Below, piece by piece: positions 6,374-13,167 of a DNA stretch of 13,167 nt. The DNA lies in the NCBI GenBank assembly GCA_038318565.1, contig JBBQCI010000097.1, positions 1-13,167 on the forward strand. The letters are read 5' to 3'. The stretch's first letter is position 1. Each line of letters starts with the position of its first letter. The position numbers and the translations under genes were made by a program. The stretch is from UBA11346 sp038318565. Its GTDB lineage: Bacteria > Planctomycetota > UBA11346. The notes under the pieces are model-generated. The model was given only the letters and a program-made list of their open reading frames with translations, had not been told where the DNA came from and did no database searches.

Positions 6374-6391
6374 CAAGTTGTCGTCAACTTG
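6374..6391. promoter_or_regulatory. Inverted repeat CAAGTTG-N4-CAACTTG
   Basis: A perfect 7-bp inverted repeat lies around TCGT, 67 nt before the giant gene's ATG. It could be an operator or a second small stem in the leader. Nothing in the sequence decides between these. Confidence 0.35.
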
Positions 6392-6445
6392 GCCGATGCT
6401 GACCTCCAACCCGTCTCCTGACAACTCTCGCACTACCTCCGCATC

Positions 6446-6451
6446 AAAGGA
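6446..6451 (+). promoter_or_regulatory. Ribosome binding site of the giant surface protein gene
   Basis: AAAGGA ends 7 nt before the ATG at 6459. This rules out the in-frame ATG at 6378, which would place 27 odd residues in front of an otherwise normal signal peptide. Confidence 0.75.
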
Positions 6452-6458
6452 TCCCGCC

Positions 6459-9400
6459 ATGACCATCTCGACGCACACCTCCGCCAAACGCCACCGGGTT
6501 GCCATCTCGGCAACGCTCCTGCTGCTGGCTGGCCTGGCCAGTGCTGCAGATGTCGTCATATCCGTCGATTCGACGGGTTCGCGCTCCAGCAATGGTCTGC
6601 TGACAACCAACAACCAGGTCGGCGCACCGACCAACGACGGTACCGCGACCTTTACGGTGACCTTCAGTGAAGCGGTCTATCCGACCAAACTCGGAACGGC
6701 GGGAGGCCTGGCCACCGCCACGACCCTCGATGTCATCTTCGATGGTGTGGTTGCTCAAGAGGCCACCGACGCACTCGGAACCACGTGGGCGGCCGCCACC
6801 TGGAAGATGGAACAAACCAACGGCACCACCTTCAAGGTCTACGTGTCCGGCATCGACGCGGATCGCCAGGCCCGGGTGACCATCGATCCGACGAAGTTCT
6901 ACAAGGTCGCCACTGGCGTGGCCTTCGCCTCAGCGACTGTGGCCAAGAGCGTCGAGTTCATCGAAGCGACCACGCTGGCCACGATCACGGTGGTCCAGCC
7001 AGACTATTTCGGCTTTCTTAATGCCCCAACGGTCAGCGGCGCGTTCACCACCGGCGTGTTGGATGCGGTCGTTAACGTGACCGGCACCGGTATCTCCGGA
7101 ACGGCCAAGGTCGACAGTCTCGGCGGTGCAGCCAATTGGAGCTTTGCCCCGACTGGCGCCATCACGATCGGTTACAAGACGTACGTCTTCACTGGTAAGG
7201 ACGCGGCTGGCAACGTCGCGGCTGCGGCTGCGGTCACCAGGAGCTACTACGTATGGAATCAGCCTGCCATCTCGACGGTGGTGCAGCAGACCGGTGGCAG
7301 CGCCGTTGGCGCTCCAAGTAGCGGCAATATATTCTTCAATAACACCAAGCCGACGCTGACGGGTACGGTAGGCATTCCCCATGTGCTGTCGGGTGGCGCG
7401 GAACTTCCCGAAGTGAAGGTCGACATCTTCGCCTTCGGCACCAGCAACCCGGTGGTCAGCCAGATGACGGCGGTAATCACGGCAGGCGCCACGGCTGGCG
7501 TTGATAGTGCCGTGTGGACCGTCGGCGCCACGGAATGGGGTACGAATGCCCTGTCTTTGACGGACGGTGTCAAATACGACATCGTCCTGACCATGAAAGT
7601 AACTGGAGGGGGCAAGTCTTCGGTCAACTCGGTTAACCTGACCCGTACGCTGGAAGTGAAGACCCAGGTCACTGCTGGCCCCACCTTGCCTGCCGTGACC
7701 TTGGGTTCCGGCATCGCTTCGCCGACCAGCAATCACACCCCGACTCTGACCATCACGGGACCGCTGACCAATCTTATCAAGGTCTACAAAGCGTCGGATA
7801 ACAGTGAGATTATTGGAGCCATCACTGGCTCCGGCCCATGGACCTTCACCCCGACGGCTGCCTTCGCAAATGACGTCTATGGTTTTTACGCGACATGGAC
7901 CGATTCGGCCGGCAACGAGTCGGTGGCCTCGAACACCGTCGCTCTGACCATCTCGACGCCTACACCGGTCGTGGCACTGCTGGACACCTCGCCGAGCACC
8001 AAGCACAAGCCTCGCCTGACCATAACCGCAGATACCGATCTCAATGCTTCTCAGGACAACATCTCCGTCGGCACCGGCCTGACCGCGGTGACGGTCGAGG
8101 TCGACGACGATGGCGCTGGTGCGAACCCGTACGTGGCCAAGACCGGCACGCTCGTCGGCTCGACCTGGACCCCGACTGCCCAGCTGGCAGACGGCACCTA
8201 TGACGTGCGGGTCAAGTACACTGAGGTTTCTGGTGCGGTCAGCGCGTACACCACCCCGGTCGCATTGATCGTTACCACCCCGACGCCGAAGCTTGAGAAG
8301 CCCACCGTCGTCAGCGGCGAGGCGATCGCCGACTCGTCCGAAGGCAACACGAACTACCTGGTGTCGACCCTGCGTCCGCGCATCAAGGTGACTGACGCCA
8401 AGGATGGTGCCGGCACCACCCTCGGCACCGCCGGCACCCTGCGGGTCTACCGCAAGGATGGCTTCATCAGCGACGCCGCCGATATCGTCGCGACCGGCAC
8501 CGAGATCATCGGCACCTACGACGGGACGGCCAAGACCTGGACTGGACCTGTGAGTTCGTTCGCTGATCTCACCGTCTACAGCTTGGTTGCGGTCTGGCGC
8601 GATGAGAACACCCTCAACAGTACGAACGATGCAAATGGTCCTGACGACATCGCCGCCAACACCGATGACGAGTCGAACATCACCAGCGTTAAGTCGAACA
8701 TCTTCCACCTGCGCACGCTGGACAATGTCGATGTGCCGGCTGCAAGCACCTACAAGACCGGTGCCGACGTGGTGCTGACCCGCACCAACAACACGGTCAA
8801 CACCTCGACGACCGAGTTCAAGGTGTCGGGCACCTGCAATAAGGGCGCAACCATTCGCGTCTTCCGCAACGGCATCGCCCTGGCCCCAAAGACGGTCGGC
8901 ATTGCCGCCACCACCTGGGAGTACACCTTCCTGGCGAGCGCTGGCGACAGCACTCCGCTGTCCAACGGCGCCAACCAGCTGACCTTCAGCCAGACCGATC
9001 TGTGCGGAGTGACCAGCGCCCTGACCTCGCCGGCGATCAACGTCTTCGTTGACGCCCGCACACCGAACGCCCCGACCATCACCGGTCCGGTCAACAACAC
9101 CACGACCGCTCTGGTTCGTCCGGTGCTCACCGGCACGGCCGAGGCGAACACCAGCATCGCCATCACCACGGACGAGGTTGAGAACCCGGGTCCGCAGGTG
9201 GCAGGCGCAGTGGCCCTCACCTCGGCCGCCACGGTGACAACCGCCAGCAATGGGCAGTGGACCTACACGCCCAACATAGATCTGACTGACGGCAAGAGCT
9301 ACAGCGTGGTCGCCAAGGCGACCAGCGCCGGTGGCCTGGTCAGTGCGGGATCCAACCCGATCACCATCACCGTCGCCGTGCCTGCTCTGACCGTGGCCAT

Positions 9401-12400
9401 CGCGCCGCTCGCCAGTGGCACCGGCTCGGGCTACAAGGTCGATGACGATGCGTTCGCGGTCGGCAACGTGACCAACGCCTATGTCAACGGCCAGACCCTA
9501 ATCAAGGTCAAGATCGGCACCGGTGTCTTCTATGTCGGAGATTCGGTGACTATCTCGGGCGGCCTATACACCCCGGCCAGCACCCACACGGTGACGGCGG
9601 TGACGGGCACCAGTTCGGCCACCACGGCGATCACCATCAGCCCTGGAATTGCTAGGGCGATCGCCCGCGATAATGGTGTTGGCTCCGACACCATCGGTGT
9701 CGCTATCAATGCCCAGCCGTCGGGCCCAGCCGCTGGCGCTCCGGCCTCGTCGCTGACCGCCATCAAGCTGATGGCGACCTTCACCGAGGTAGACGATACC
9801 CACATGATCGTGGGTGGTGATGGCAACGCATCTGCGGATGCCACCGAGAACGTGGTGCCTGCCGACTTTACCGTCAGCGACGTCCTGGTCACCAACGGCG
9901 TGGTTCAGTCGCTGGTCAAGGGCACCGGCCTGCCCGGCTTCCTGCCGACCAACGTGTGGACCATCACGCTGGCCCCGTCGGCCAGTGGAACCATGGCGGT
10001 CAGCATCCCGCGTGGCCTGGTCAAGACGGCTTCCGGCAAGTATGTCTCCGACTTCACCTCGGTGGTCGGTGGTGCCAACTATGTCACGGCCCCGAAGGTC
10101 ACCCTGACCGGTGGTGGGGGTGTCGGCGCGACCGCCACGGCCACTTTCTCAGGCGGTGCAGTGACCGATGTGGTCATCACCAACAAAGGCTGGGGCTACA
10201 CCAGTGTCCCGACGGTGAACATCCTGCCGGTTGGCAGCGGCGCCACCGGCACCGCGGTGCTGAGCGGGATAACCGTCGGCACCATCACCAGGGTTGCAGC
10301 CGGAACCGGCTATACCGTGGCGCCCAACGTGCTCGTCAGTTCGGGGCAAAGCGCGGTAGCTACCCCAGTGGTCGGCACCGGCACCAATGCGGGCAAGATC
10401 ACTTCGGTGACCATCAACAATGCCGGAGACTACTACACCACGGCCCCTGTCGTGACGGTTGACAACACTGGAGCGGGAGGCACGAACTTCGCTGCCACCG
10501 CGCTGATCTCTGGCGGCAAGGTGACCGGCTTCACCATCACCACTCCGGGTTCTGGTTACACCAGCGCGCCTGCCATCACCCTGACAGCGGTGGGATCCGG
10601 TGCGACTGCAACGGCGACTCTCGGCAGCGGCGCTACTGCTGGAACGGTGACTGCCATCACCGTCACTGCTCCTGGCACTGGCTACTTGGCCGTACCGCGT
10701 GTGATCCTCAGCAGTGGCAATAGCGCCACCGCGGTCGCGTCGATGCAGGACTTCACCGTCCTCTACAGCGCGGTCAGCAACTCCTACAGCAAGCCAGTCA
10801 ACCGCATCAAGCCGACTGTCACTTGGAAGTATCCGATTTCGGGCGGACTGCTGCCGTTGGCCGCGATGGACACCCCACTGGTGTCCGGCGCCACCTACTA
10901 CAAGAACCTGGGGCAGGCTGCCACGGTCCGACTGGCCTGGTCGGCCTCAATGGGACGTGACCTGCTGGTGAGCGATCTGCAGCTGTCGACGGGCTGCACT
11001 GCAACACTGGCCACGGTTGGTGGTGGCGAAACACTTGGCACGGCTGTCGGCGAGACCAACCAGATCTACGATGTCCTGCTGACCCCGGCCAGCTCGGCGG
11101 TCACTTCAATGTCAGTGTCAGTCAAGGCGATCGCCAGCCTGGTCGACACGGCAGTTCCCGCCCAGTCGAACCTGGCTTCGCTGCCGGTGACCGTCCGCCT
11201 GGTCGCTTCGCCGACTACCGGACCGAACATCACCTCGTCGATCGGCGGCTTGGCTCCGCAGCAGGCTGCCAAGACCCCAGTCTATCCGTGCACGATCGTG
11301 TGGCCGACCCCGGTGGTCGACTTCACCGCCGACAAGCTGGTGGTGACCAACGGCGTGATCAGCAAGTTCACCGGTACCGGCACGACCTACTCGTTCACCC
11401 TCACTCCTGGTGAAGGCCTAGTCTCGGTCGAATATGACAACACCAAGGCAACGGTCACCGATGTCACCGGCAACGTCTACTCGGCCAAGTCCAATCTGTT
11501 CACCAGACTGATGGATTCCAGCCAGCCAACTGTGGTCAACGTGTCCTCGCCAAGCTTCCAGCTGGGCGGCGGCGCGGCGGCCACAGCAACGCTGACCAGC
11601 GACGCCGTATCGGCCTTCACCATCAGCAACGGTGGTACCGGATACGATGTGGCTCCGGACATCGCCATCACCTCGGGTTCTGGAGCCACGGCTACAGCGA
11701 CCCTGGGCAGCGGCGGGTCTGCTGGCACGGTGACCGCCCTGGTCGTGGCCAATGGCGGTGAGAACTACACCACCGCGCCGACGGTGGCCATCAGCGGCGG
11801 TGGAGGCAGCGGCGCGACCGCGACCGCCACGCTGACCGGAACCAAGGTGACCGGCTTTACCGTCACCGCGGCTGGTTCGGGCTACACCACGGCTCCGACT
11901 GTGACCCTGACCTCGGTCGGTTCCGGCGCCACCGCCACGGCTGTGGTTACCAACGGCGTGATCACCGGTGTGACGCTGGGTGCGGGTGGTACCGGATACA
12001 CCGCGACCCCGCTGGTGGTGATCCGCAACGGCATCAAGCCGATGGTCGGCGCCAACAGCACTAGGCTGATCCCGGTGCGTGTCACCTTCAGCGAGGCGCC
12101 CAAGGCCTTCCCGACGACCGCAGTGGTGGCGTCCGCCTTTGGCAAGGATCTGGTCCTGAAGGCTCCGAAGGTCCTGCTAGCTGCGACCGCGAGCCTGGTC
12201 GGGCCGCAGCTGGTGCCCGGCACCGGAGGCCGCACCTACGAGTTCGACCTCGAAGTGCCGGTCAATGCGGTTGGTAACGTGCGGGTGGTGGTGCCGTCGC
12301 AGGGTGTGATCGACACCGCGACCAACCCCAGCGCCGCCTCGGGCGTCTACACCATGGCGGTGGACCTGATCAACGGCACGCCCGTCCAGGTCACCAGCGC

Positions 12401-12416
12401 CTTCGCCGACGGCTGA
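6459..12416 (+). CDS. Giant secreted protein with Ig-like domains and two blocks of G-x-G-Y repeats
   Basis: This is a 1985-residue protein of unknown function. It opens with a Sec signal peptide: a charged SAKRHR start, the hydrophobic ATLLLLAGLASA, and cleavage probably before ADVV. Residues about 28-170 form an Ig-like region with FTVTFSEAV, and a related VTFSEAP stretch recurs near the C-terminus. Several bacterial Ig-like domains follow to about residue 975, for example GPWTFTPTAAFANDVYGFYA with TWTDSAGNESVASN, and ADGTYDVRVKY. Two later domains of VTNGVV/VTNGVIS type (about 1132-1195 and 1620-1682) each precede a block of 38-42-residue glycine-tyrosine repeats (six copies, then four). 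Only four cysteines are present (793, 849, 1513, 1611). The first two probably form a disulfide within one domain. No C-terminal anchor, LPXTG, PEP-CTERM or barrel is visible. Thr, Ala, Gly and Val dominate. It is likely exported to the surface or released as an adhesin, matrix or S-layer-like component, which is inference. It has its own leader and terminator. Confidence 0.85.
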   Translation: MTISTHTSAKRHRVAISATLLLLAGLASAADVVISVDSTGSRSSNGLLTTNNQVGAPTNDGTATFTVTFSEAVYPTKLGTAGGLATATTLDVIFDGVVAQEATDALGTTWAAATWKMEQTNGTTFKVYVSGIDADRQARVTIDPTKFYKVATGVAFASATVAKSVEFIEATTLATITVVQPDYFGFLNAPTVSGAFTTGVLDAVVNVTGTGISGTAKVDSLGGAANWSFAPTGAITIGYKTYVFTGKDAAGNVAAAAAVTRSYYVWNQPAISTVVQQTGGSAVGAPSSGNIFFNNTKPTLTGTVGIPHVLSGGAELPEVKVDIFAFGTSNPVVSQMTAVITAGATAGVDSAVWTVGATEWGTNALSLTDGVKYDIVLTMKVTGGGKSSVNSVNLTRTLEVKTQVTAGPTLPAVTLGSGIASPTSNHTPTLTITGPLTNLIKVYKASDNSEIIGAITGSGPWTFTPTAAFANDVYGFYATWTDSAGNESVASNTVALTISTPTPVVALLDTSPSTKHKPRLTITADTDLNASQDNISVGTGLTAVTVEVDDDGAGANPYVAKTGTLVGSTWTPTAQLADGTYDVRVKYTEVSGAVSAYTTPVALIVTTPTPKLEKPTVVSGEAIADSSEGNTNYLVSTLRPRIKVTDAKDGAGTTLGTAGTLRVYRKDGFISDAADIVATGTEIIGTYDGTAKTWTGPVSSFADLTVYSLVAVWRDENTLNSTNDANGPDDIAANTDDESNITSVKSNIFHLRTLDNVDVPAASTYKTGADVVLTRTNNTVNTSTTEFKVSGTCNKGATIRVFRNGIALAPKTVGIAATTWEYTFLASAGDSTPLSNGANQLTFSQTDLCGVTSALTSPAINVFVDARTPNAPTITGPVNNTTTALVRPVLTGTAEANTSIAITTDEVENPGPQVAGAVALTSAATVTTASNGQWTYTPNIDLTDGKSYSVVAKATSAGGLVSAGSNPITITVAVPALTVAIAPLASGTGSGYKVDDDAFAVGNVTNAYVNGQTLIKVKIGTGVFYVGDSVTISGGLYTPASTHTVTAVTGTSSATTAITISPGIARAIARDNGVGSDTIGVAINAQPSGPAAGAPASSLTAIKLMATFTEVDDTHMIVGGDGNASADATENVVPADFTVSDVLVTNGVVQSLVKGTGLPGFLPTNVWTITLAPSASGTMAVSIPRGLVKTASGKYVSDFTSVVGGANYVTAPKVTLTGGGGVGATATATFSGGAVTDVVITNKGWGYTSVPTVNILPVGSGATGTAVLSGITVGTITRVAAGTGYTVAPNVLVSSGQSAVATPVVGTGTNAGKITSVTINNAGDYYTTAPVVTVDNTGAGGTNFAATALISGGKVTGFTITTPGSGYTSAPAITLTAVGSGATATATLGSGATAGTVTAITVTAPGTGYLAVPRVILSSGNSATAVASMQDFTVLYSAVSNSYSKPVNRIKPTVTWKYPISGGLLPLAAMDTPLVSGATYYKNLGQAATVRLAWSASMGRDLLVSDLQLSTGCTATLATVGGGETLGTAVGETNQIYDVLLTPASSAVTSMSVSVKAIASLVDTAVPAQSNLASLPVTVRLVASPTTGPNITSSIGGLAPQQAAKTPVYPCTIVWPTPVVDFTADKLVVTNGVISKFTGTGTTYSFTLTPGEGLVSVEYDNTKATVTDVTGNVYSAKSNLFTRLMDSSQPTVVNVSSPSFQLGGGAAATATLTSDAVSAFTISNGGTGYDVAPDIAITSGSGATATATLGSGGSAGTVTALVVANGGENYTTAPTVAISGGGGSGATATATLTGTKVTGFTVTAAGSGYTTAPTVTLTSVGSGATATAVVTNGVITGVTLGAGGTGYTATPLVVIRNGIKPMVGANSTRLIPVRVTFSEAPKAFPTTAVVASAFGKDLVLKAPKVLLAATASLVGPQLVPGTGGRTYEFDLEVPVNAVGNVRVVVPSQGVIDTATNPSAASGVYTMAVDLINGTPVQVTSAFADG
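10059..10739 (+). repeat. Protein-level repeat block 1: six G-x-G-Y-T-x-x-P-x-V repeats
   Basis: Six repeats of about 40 residues have their aligned tyrosines at 1208, 1247, 1285, 1326, 1367 and 1409 of the giant protein. Typical text is GSGYTSAPAITLTAVGSGAT followed by a TATL/V(T)G-x-TI strand. The 38-42-residue period with alternating beta-prone and Gly-rich turns suggests a solenoid or chained beta-sandwich arrangement. Copies are diverged at DNA level. Confidence 0.8.
11565..12026 (+). repeat. Protein-level repeat block 2: four G-x-G-Y-T-x-x-P-x-V repeats
   Basis: Four repeats have aligned tyrosines at 1729, 1770, 1809 and 1847. They share near-identical stretches with block 1, such as GATATATLGSG and AGTVTA, and VTGFT followed by GSGYT, which points to duplication inside the gene. 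About 320 residues separate the tyrosines of the two blocks, and that gap includes an Ig-like domain similar to the one that precedes block 1. Confidence 0.8.
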
Positions 12417-12438
12417 GCTGGGCGAACCGACAGATGCG

Positions 12439-12468
12439 CGACTCCTCCCGGGCAACCGGGAGGAGTCG
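12439..12468 (+). terminator. Hairpin terminator after the giant protein gene
   Basis: A perfect 13-bp stem (12439-12451 with 12456-12468) is closed by the GNRA-type tetraloop GCAA, 22 nt after the stop. The stem is GC-rich. It is followed only by TCGTTTCTGG, a weak T-tract. It separates the giant gene from the next secreted-protein gene. Confidence 0.8.
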
Positions 12469-12472
12469 TCGT

Positions 12473-12489
12473 TTCTGGACCTACCAGAA
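12473..12489. promoter_or_regulatory. Small inverted repeat TTCTGG-N5-CCAGAA
   Basis: A 6-bp perfect inverted repeat lies directly behind the terminator stem and 40 nt before the next start codon. It might be an operator for the following gene or an accessory hairpin. It is short enough to arise by chance. Confidence 0.25.
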
Positions 12490-12519
12490 CCGCCGGCAGC
12501 GGATATCACCAGCATCACC

Positions 12520-12523
12520 GGAG
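12520..12523 (+). promoter_or_regulatory. Ribosome binding site of the right-edge gene
   Basis: GGAG is placed 6 nt before the ATG at 12530, supporting that start. Confidence 0.65.
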
Positions 12524-12529
12524 CGATAG

Positions 12530-13167
12530 ATGCAACTTCCCCTTCCAGTTCTCATGGCTGTCGTCCTTGCTGCCCCGGCAACGGCTGGGGAGCCAGCCCT
12601 GCTGCTGGTGGTGCCGGATCTGCCGGGCACGAGTGCGCGCTTGGCGACGGGGTCGTTCGGCCTCGCCTGGAACGACAGTGGTGTCGTGCAGTGGCGTGAA
12701 GCGCAGACGTCGGCCGCCATCAGCGCCGATTGGAAGACACTCCATGGAAAGGCTCAGGCGGCCCGCTTCGAACTGCGTTGTTCAGCAAACTATGGTGGGC
12801 TGCCATTGATCGCTGCCAATCTAGCCATGCTTGCTCCACAGGCCGCCCTGCCGCAGGTGGTCAGCATGTTGAAGACTCAGCGGGCCGAGGCGTGGATACT
12901 AGCCACGATGGCATCGGAACCACCGTGGTTGCCTGCTTCGATCGAACCAAAGTCGCCTAGGCCAGACCTGATTGCTCACATGGCGTTCGCACCCTGGACG
13001 CACTTGATCGCACCCGAGGCGGCAGGAATGGTAAATCGTCTGCTGATTGCCATCCATGCCAGTCGCTTGGAGCTGGAGGCCCGGGTCGGCCCTGAGGGCT
13101 TCTCGGAGCGTTCCGTGGTTCCCGGAGCGAAGCTGCCGCTGCGCCCATTGGATGTCGCGGCCTTGGC
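12530..13167 (+). CDS. Secreted protein of unknown function, N-terminal part
   Basis: The frame is open from the ATG at 12530 to the right edge (212 codons) and the gene continues outside. The N-terminus MQLPLPVLMAVVLAAPATAG is a Sec signal peptide, though without a strong positive start, with likely cleavage after ATAG or nearby. The mature part starts EPALLLVVPDLPGTSARLAT and contains FGLAWND, WKTLHGKAQAARFELR and PQVVSMLKTQRAEAWILATM. I recognise no family and no catalytic motif. One cysteine is visible (in ELRCSANYGG). A GGAG lies 6 nt ahead of the ATG. The gene sits 61 bp after the terminator hairpin of the giant gene, so it probably starts its own transcript, but no clear promoter can be read there. 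Codon use is like that of its neighbours. A periplasmic or surface partner of the giant protein is possible but unsupported. Confidence 0.75.
   Translation, partial: MQLPLPVLMAVVLAAPATAGEPALLLVVPDLPGTSARLATGSFGLAWNDSGVVQWREAQTSAAISADWKTLHGKAQAARFELRCSANYGGLPLIAANLAMLAPQAALPQVVSMLKTQRAEAWILATMASEPPWLPASIEPKSPRPDLIAHMAFAPWTHLIAPEAAGMVNRLLIAIHASRLELEARVGPEGFSERSVVPGAKLPLRPLDVAAL

Larger units (their letters stand above)
6166..6458 (+). other. Non-coding region between flagellin and giant protein genes
   Basis: This 293-bp region has lower GC than its surroundings and no convincing gene. It holds an imperfect hairpin just after the flagellin stop and then three dyad elements between 6310 and 6391. 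No T-rich intrinsic terminator and no strong sigma-70 or sigma-54 promoter could be read, although a promoter for the downstream gene must probably lie here or upstream. Confidence 0.6.

Noticed and set aside
6378..6458. In-frame upstream ATG for the giant protein
   Set aside because: It would bury the signal peptide behind 27 polar residues. The AAAGGA site points to the ATG at 6459.
6930..8708. 592-codon open frame on the minus strand inside the giant gene
   Set aside because: It lies antisense to a clearly coding, domain-rich frame. The translation is rich in Arg/Asp/Gly without recognisable motifs and has no convincing ribosome site, typical of a GC-rich shadow frame.
10059..12026. CRISPR-like or DNA tandem repeat array
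   Set aside because: The repetition is at protein level, in frame, with diverged third codon positions and no constant repeat/spacer pattern.
1..13167. tRNA, rRNA, insertion sequence, transposase or phage attachment site
   Set aside because: None was seen. The non-coding stretches are short and show no cloverleaf, transposase motif or terminal inverted repeats.

Overview
The window looks like a GC-rich chromosomal segment of a flagellated Gram-negative (diderm) bacterium. It contains a soluble nonulosonic-acid type sugar operon, a flagellin gene with a sigma-54-like promoter, and a giant Sec-exported beta-rich surface protein. I cannot fix the phylum. The glycine/tyrosine repeat style of the giant protein reminds me of Planctomycetota/PVC and other environmental bacteria, but this is only a weak impression.

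Left part (1-4493, minus strand, transcribed right to left): five tightly packed genes read as a legionaminic-acid-like (or related CMP-nonulosonate) pathway. In transcription order they are an SDR 4,6-dehydratase of LegB type (4493-3273), a PLP-dependent LegC-type aminotransferase (3273-2131), a fusion of a low-molecular-weight phosphatase with an ATP-grasp enzyme (2134-800), a PglD/NeuD/LegH-type acyltransferase (803-192), and the first 64 codons of a NeuA/LegF-type CMP-sugar cytidylyltransferase that runs off the left edge. All four junctions overlap (TGATG or ATGA), so the block should be translated as one coupled unit. No nonulosonate synthase (LegI/NeuB) or 2-epimerase (LegG/NeuC) lies in the window. 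They may follow the cytidylyltransferase to the left.

Middle (4494-6165): a 127-bp divergent intergenic region separates the sugar operon from a flagellin gene (4621-6165, plus strand). Each direction carries a -24/-12 element with exact GG-N10-GC spacing. This suggests that the flagellin and the enzymes that probably make its glycan are switched on together by RpoN and a flagellar activator. The flagellin has full D0/D1 ends and a Ser/Thr/Gly-rich centre suited to O-glycosylation.

Right part (6166-13167, plus strand): a 293-bp non-coding region with three consecutive dyad elements leads into a 1985-residue Sec-exported protein (6459-12416). That protein consists of Ig-like domains and two blocks of a roughly 40-residue G-x-G-Y repeat, each block downstream of a similar Ig-like domain. 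A 13-bp hairpin terminator follows it. The window then ends inside a new gene for a secreted protein of unknown function (12530 to the right edge).
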